DNA of 64,000 nucleotides from Gymnorhina tibicen (Eukaryota > Chordata > Aves > Passeriformes > Artamidae). Shown here in pieces: positions 60,801 through 64,000 of the stretch. The first letter of the stretch is position 1, and each line of letters opens with the position of its first letter. Made by a program: the position numbers and the translations under genes. Location: NCBI GenBank assembly GCA_013399875.1, contig VXAZ01002367.1, forward strand, positions 62,001-126,000. The letters are read 5' to 3'. Below the pieces are notes generated by a model. It was given only the letters and a program-made list of their open reading frames with translations, was not told where the DNA came from and did no database searches.

Positions 60801-63800
60801 CAAGAGGGAATACATATGTATAGCTCTGCATCCAGCTCAGCCTGTGCAAGGCTCTGCTCCCTTGATGAGCAATCAGTCTGCTGCAGGGAACAAATATATA
60901 ATGACTGCTTTCAGCTGCTAATGCCACTGCTTTTTCTGGGACAATATCAAGGCCTGAACTGCAAATTCACATCTGGCCTTGTTGGAAATTAACTGGGAAT
61001 CAAAAGGGGTTAGCAATTAGCCTTTGGTAAAATCTTCACTAATTCTCAAGCAGGGAACAGAACACCAGAGCCCTCAGTGACATTTCAGAGGGATTTGGTG
61101 GTGTGTATGTAATATGGAGGATTGTGGATTTATTTTAGGTAAAGGCTTTTCTCATTTTTGGCTTTGGTCTGTGAAAGAATTCAGGAACAGTAATTTTCCA
61201 AATGTATGGTGATATTAATTTTCACAGCAAAGTGCAATTTGACTACAGTTTCCCACTGTGTGCATTCAATTTCCATGAATGTTATTGGGATTAAGATTTT
61301 TCATGGCTCTTTTACTTTGCCATCTTCAATTAAAACTGGCACTGGTATTTATACACTTGCTCTTTTCCTGAAGTCTGACAATATTCCATTCTGCTAAAAC
61401 CCCTAAACCTCTTTAAGGTTTACAAATTCATGCCAAAAGATTGGTTTCCAACATTTAACTTGCTTAAAGGGAGTATTTATTTTTAGCTGTTAAAATCACC
61501 AGTAAAATTAATTATTTTTCACCCAGTTTAACTACACTTTAATCCAGTCCTCACACATCTAAGAGGACTAGCCAAATCAGCTCTGGTCAAGCAAGACACT
61601 GGCACTTCCCTACTTTTCCATCAAGCAAATAAGTCAATTGGAAGAAAGGAAGAAAATAGCTAAACTTTCTAGTATTGTTGGGGATAGTACTATAATTTGT
61701 TGTCTGTAAATATAAGCTGAAAAAAATATGAAAAAAAAAATGATGCTTCCTGCTCTTCCAGGGGGTCAGCATGCACCATCCACTGCTCCTGCATCCTGCT
61801 CCTGCACTCTGTGTCACAGCATGGCTCCTAAAAGCCACTGGGAATTATCTCCCTGGTTCACCCAGTGTTCCAAAACCTCTGTGGCTGCTCCTGACCATGT
61901 CACTCGAGGGGCTCAGGGGAAGAGGAATGCAAAGAAAACCCCTCTCATTCATATTTCTCCTAAGTATTTAGGGTGGTTTGCTGATTCACTTTGCAGTTTA
62001 GCTTGCAGCAAACTCAAAAATTAAGTTACTAGAGAATAATGACCATTAAGCGACTGAGACTGCTTTGTTTCTCTGAGCCTTAGCAACAGCGATTTCACTT
62101 GCCTGTTGCCATAACAACTCTGGCGTGCACATCAAGGTCACTAAGCCCACTTTGCTTCTTGCCTGTAGCTATGTCTCTGATGGCTTATACGCCTCATTTT
62201 TATTGTCGATTCATACATGGTGACTAGGAAGAAAAGGTACTTTTTCATCTTAGGAGTAAACGAGCACACAAAGATGAGCCTTTCTCAAGGTAAGAGAAAA
62301 TAGACAAAAGACAAAGCATTTGTGGGAAGTGTTTGTTCTTAATGGGAAAGCAATTTTTAGGAAAAAAGTGTAGAAATATATATATGAGGTTCAAAATACC
62401 CAACGTACAAGGAATCAAATTGGCAGTAAATTCTAGCCTAGAAAGATTAAGAAAAATTTCCTGAAGAGTGAATATGAGTTCCTTGATTTCCAAGAGGACC
62501 TACCAGCGTGCCTGAGTATGTGAGCACCGGCACATCAAGGTCCCTCAAGTGGCATCTCAGGTATTGAAGAATTCTGACCTTGGTGCTTAAATAAGTTTAG
62601 CTCCAATGGAAACTCCCCATTTAGTGTTAATCTAAGAATCCACAGTCCACAGCTGTGCACTGAGGCATGCTGGCCTGAAATAAGCTGGAGCTGGAAAGCA
62701 GGAGAGGACCACTAAGCTGATGAATTGCAAAGCCCCAGGTCAGACGAGAAATTGCTTGCAGCATCATTTTCCTCTGTTACTCCTTTCACAAATGTTAATG
62801 GATGCAAGTTTTACTCCATATTATTTACATGTCGCACATCATTTTAATTGTATAGAAAGGTTATAAAACATTTTTTTAATGCGAGTGAACCAAATTCATT
62901 TGTCTTGTAAGCCAACTAGAGGCACTTTCAAAGGAAAATCTAAGCTTCTACATTACCAAAGCATTTTTTCTGCCACATGGAAGGAGAGAAAAGGATTACT
63001 CTCTCTGAACAAAATATAAATAACTTTGCCACCTCATCTTATAGCTGGTTGATTACAGCAGCCAGTAAATGAAAGACCTCACTGTTTATTTGTGAGATTT
63101 ACTCCAAAAATACCAGGAAAAAAGATGAAATGTCCAGAATTGCAGAGGGTTTTATGAGGCACTAAATAGTTCTGTGAATCAGGACTGAAATGTAATTTCA
63201 TATATGTGTGTAGTAGCTGGCTGCAGGACAAGACAGGTAGAAAGACAGACTTACGTATTCATAAGTGCACATTGATGGATAGACAGGCAGCCATCCATAC
63301 TGGAGTTTGACCACAAAATGCCGTATTTCAGTTTTGCTTGATCATTTCTAGTAGGCCCAGCTGGTCTAGCAGAGATTCTAGCTCAGCTCACCCTGAATCT
63401 TTCTAGAAAAGGCAGAGCAGTAATTTAATTTTCCAGACAGGAAACAGAAGAAAAGGAATAGCTACAGACCTTACAAGCCTGCTGGGGCCAGGCAAAGAAC
63501 TTCCCATGTTTGCGGACTCCCAAACACACAGCCATGACACAGAACCTCCACCGTGTTTCTGAACAAAGCAGTGATAGGGGATACAACGGCATAAAGTCAC
63601 CCCAAGACACTGGCTAAACAGCAAGGGGTTGTTTTGGAGCTGACACCAAAGAATGACTGAAAAACAATTGGTTGCCTTTTTGGTTGCTATTGTGCTCTGG
63701 TGATACATACAGAGCATAAAGGTAGAAGGCAGAGGTGTTCTTGACAACAACTACTGCCACGAGCAAGTTCAACACACACAGGGAAATACAGATTGCTGAG

Positions 63801-64000
63801 TAGTTAAATAGGAATTGCCAAATTTAAGACATTCAGGAGTAATCCCCGTACTTATGATGGGATCCATGCCCTCTTAAAAAGACTTGTGAGAGCTGTCATA
63901 CACGTGGTGATGGGTGTGGAGAACGTGTGTGCTGCCTGCCAGGCACCAGCACGAACACAGCCTGGGTGGAGGGGCTGGATGTGGCAGGCAGGATTGGGGC
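57807..64000. other. Single-copy sequence to the window end
   Basis: About 6.2 kb with no supported gene. Open frames up to about 115 codons (63403-63750 minus) match nothing I recognise. A-rich runs lie at 59441-59451 and 61731-61740. A motif pair at 62105-62140 is listed separately. Confidence 0.5.
62105..62140 (+). promoter_or_regulatory. X-box-like site and TCAAGGTCA site
   Basis: GTTGCCATAACAAC (62105-62118) is one base from the palindromic X-box bound by RFX factors, and an extra half-site, TTAGCAAC, lies at 62090-62097. TCAAGGTCA (62132-62140) is a perfect match to the extended half-site bound by ERR/SF-1-type nuclear receptors. Together they could form a small regulatory module, possibly a distal element or a CpG-poor promoter. 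There is no other promoter evidence nearby. Confidence 0.35.

Noticed and set aside
1..64000. tRNA, rRNA, snRNA or CRISPR features
   Set aside because: No A/B-box pair with cloverleaf, no conserved rRNA or snRNA core and no regularly spaced repeats were seen on either strand.

Overview
The window looks like gene-poor bird chromosome, most likely from a songbird. Every recognisable repeat is avian: 3' ends of CR1 LINEs with the (ATTCTATG)n-type tail, and several solo LTRs of ERVL-like and other endogenous retroviruses that resemble families common in passerines. I see no mammalian-type SINEs, no bacterial gene structure, no operons, no rRNA or tRNA gene and no CRISPR. The species and the songbird assignment are inference from repeat families recalled from knowledge, not from a search.

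No protein-coding gene can be supported. Nearly all open frames are under about 150 codons, overlap on both strands, and resemble no family I know. The longest (239 codons, 31577-32296 minus) overlaps a 160-codon frame on the other strand. The window is best read as an intergenic desert or a long intron. Small exons or a lncRNA could hide in it, and the one CpG island (about 25855-26165) is the best candidate for a promoter or first exon.

Layout: an LTR at 2300-2728; CR1 pieces at 8735-8795, 17850-18000, 21524-21598 and 57603-57806; two adjacent LTRs in divergent orientation at 18984-20318 (minus) and 20403-20946 (plus); the CpG island at 25.9-26.2 kb; LTRs at about 27476-28030 (minus), 30727-31493 (minus, 5-bp target duplication CTGCA), about 33001-33515 (plus), 34016-34629 (plus, 5-bp target duplication CTGCT) and 48738-49219 (minus). 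An interstitial telomeric repeat at 45499-45620 lies inside a degenerate direct duplication. A 10-base assembly gap is at 51476-51485, followed by a GC-rich stretch with a strong compound hairpin at 51669-51743.

The single-copy stretches hold clusters of motifs typical of developmental enhancers: PBX/HOX plus MEIS at 46965-47027, a paired-homeodomain palindrome at 47939-47950, an octamer and TCF/GATA-like group at 53842-54040, and an X-box-like site with a TCAAGGTCA site at 62105-62140. These fit a regulatory desert beside a developmental gene, but that remains inference without a conservation track. No internal retroviral gag, pol or env region was recognised.
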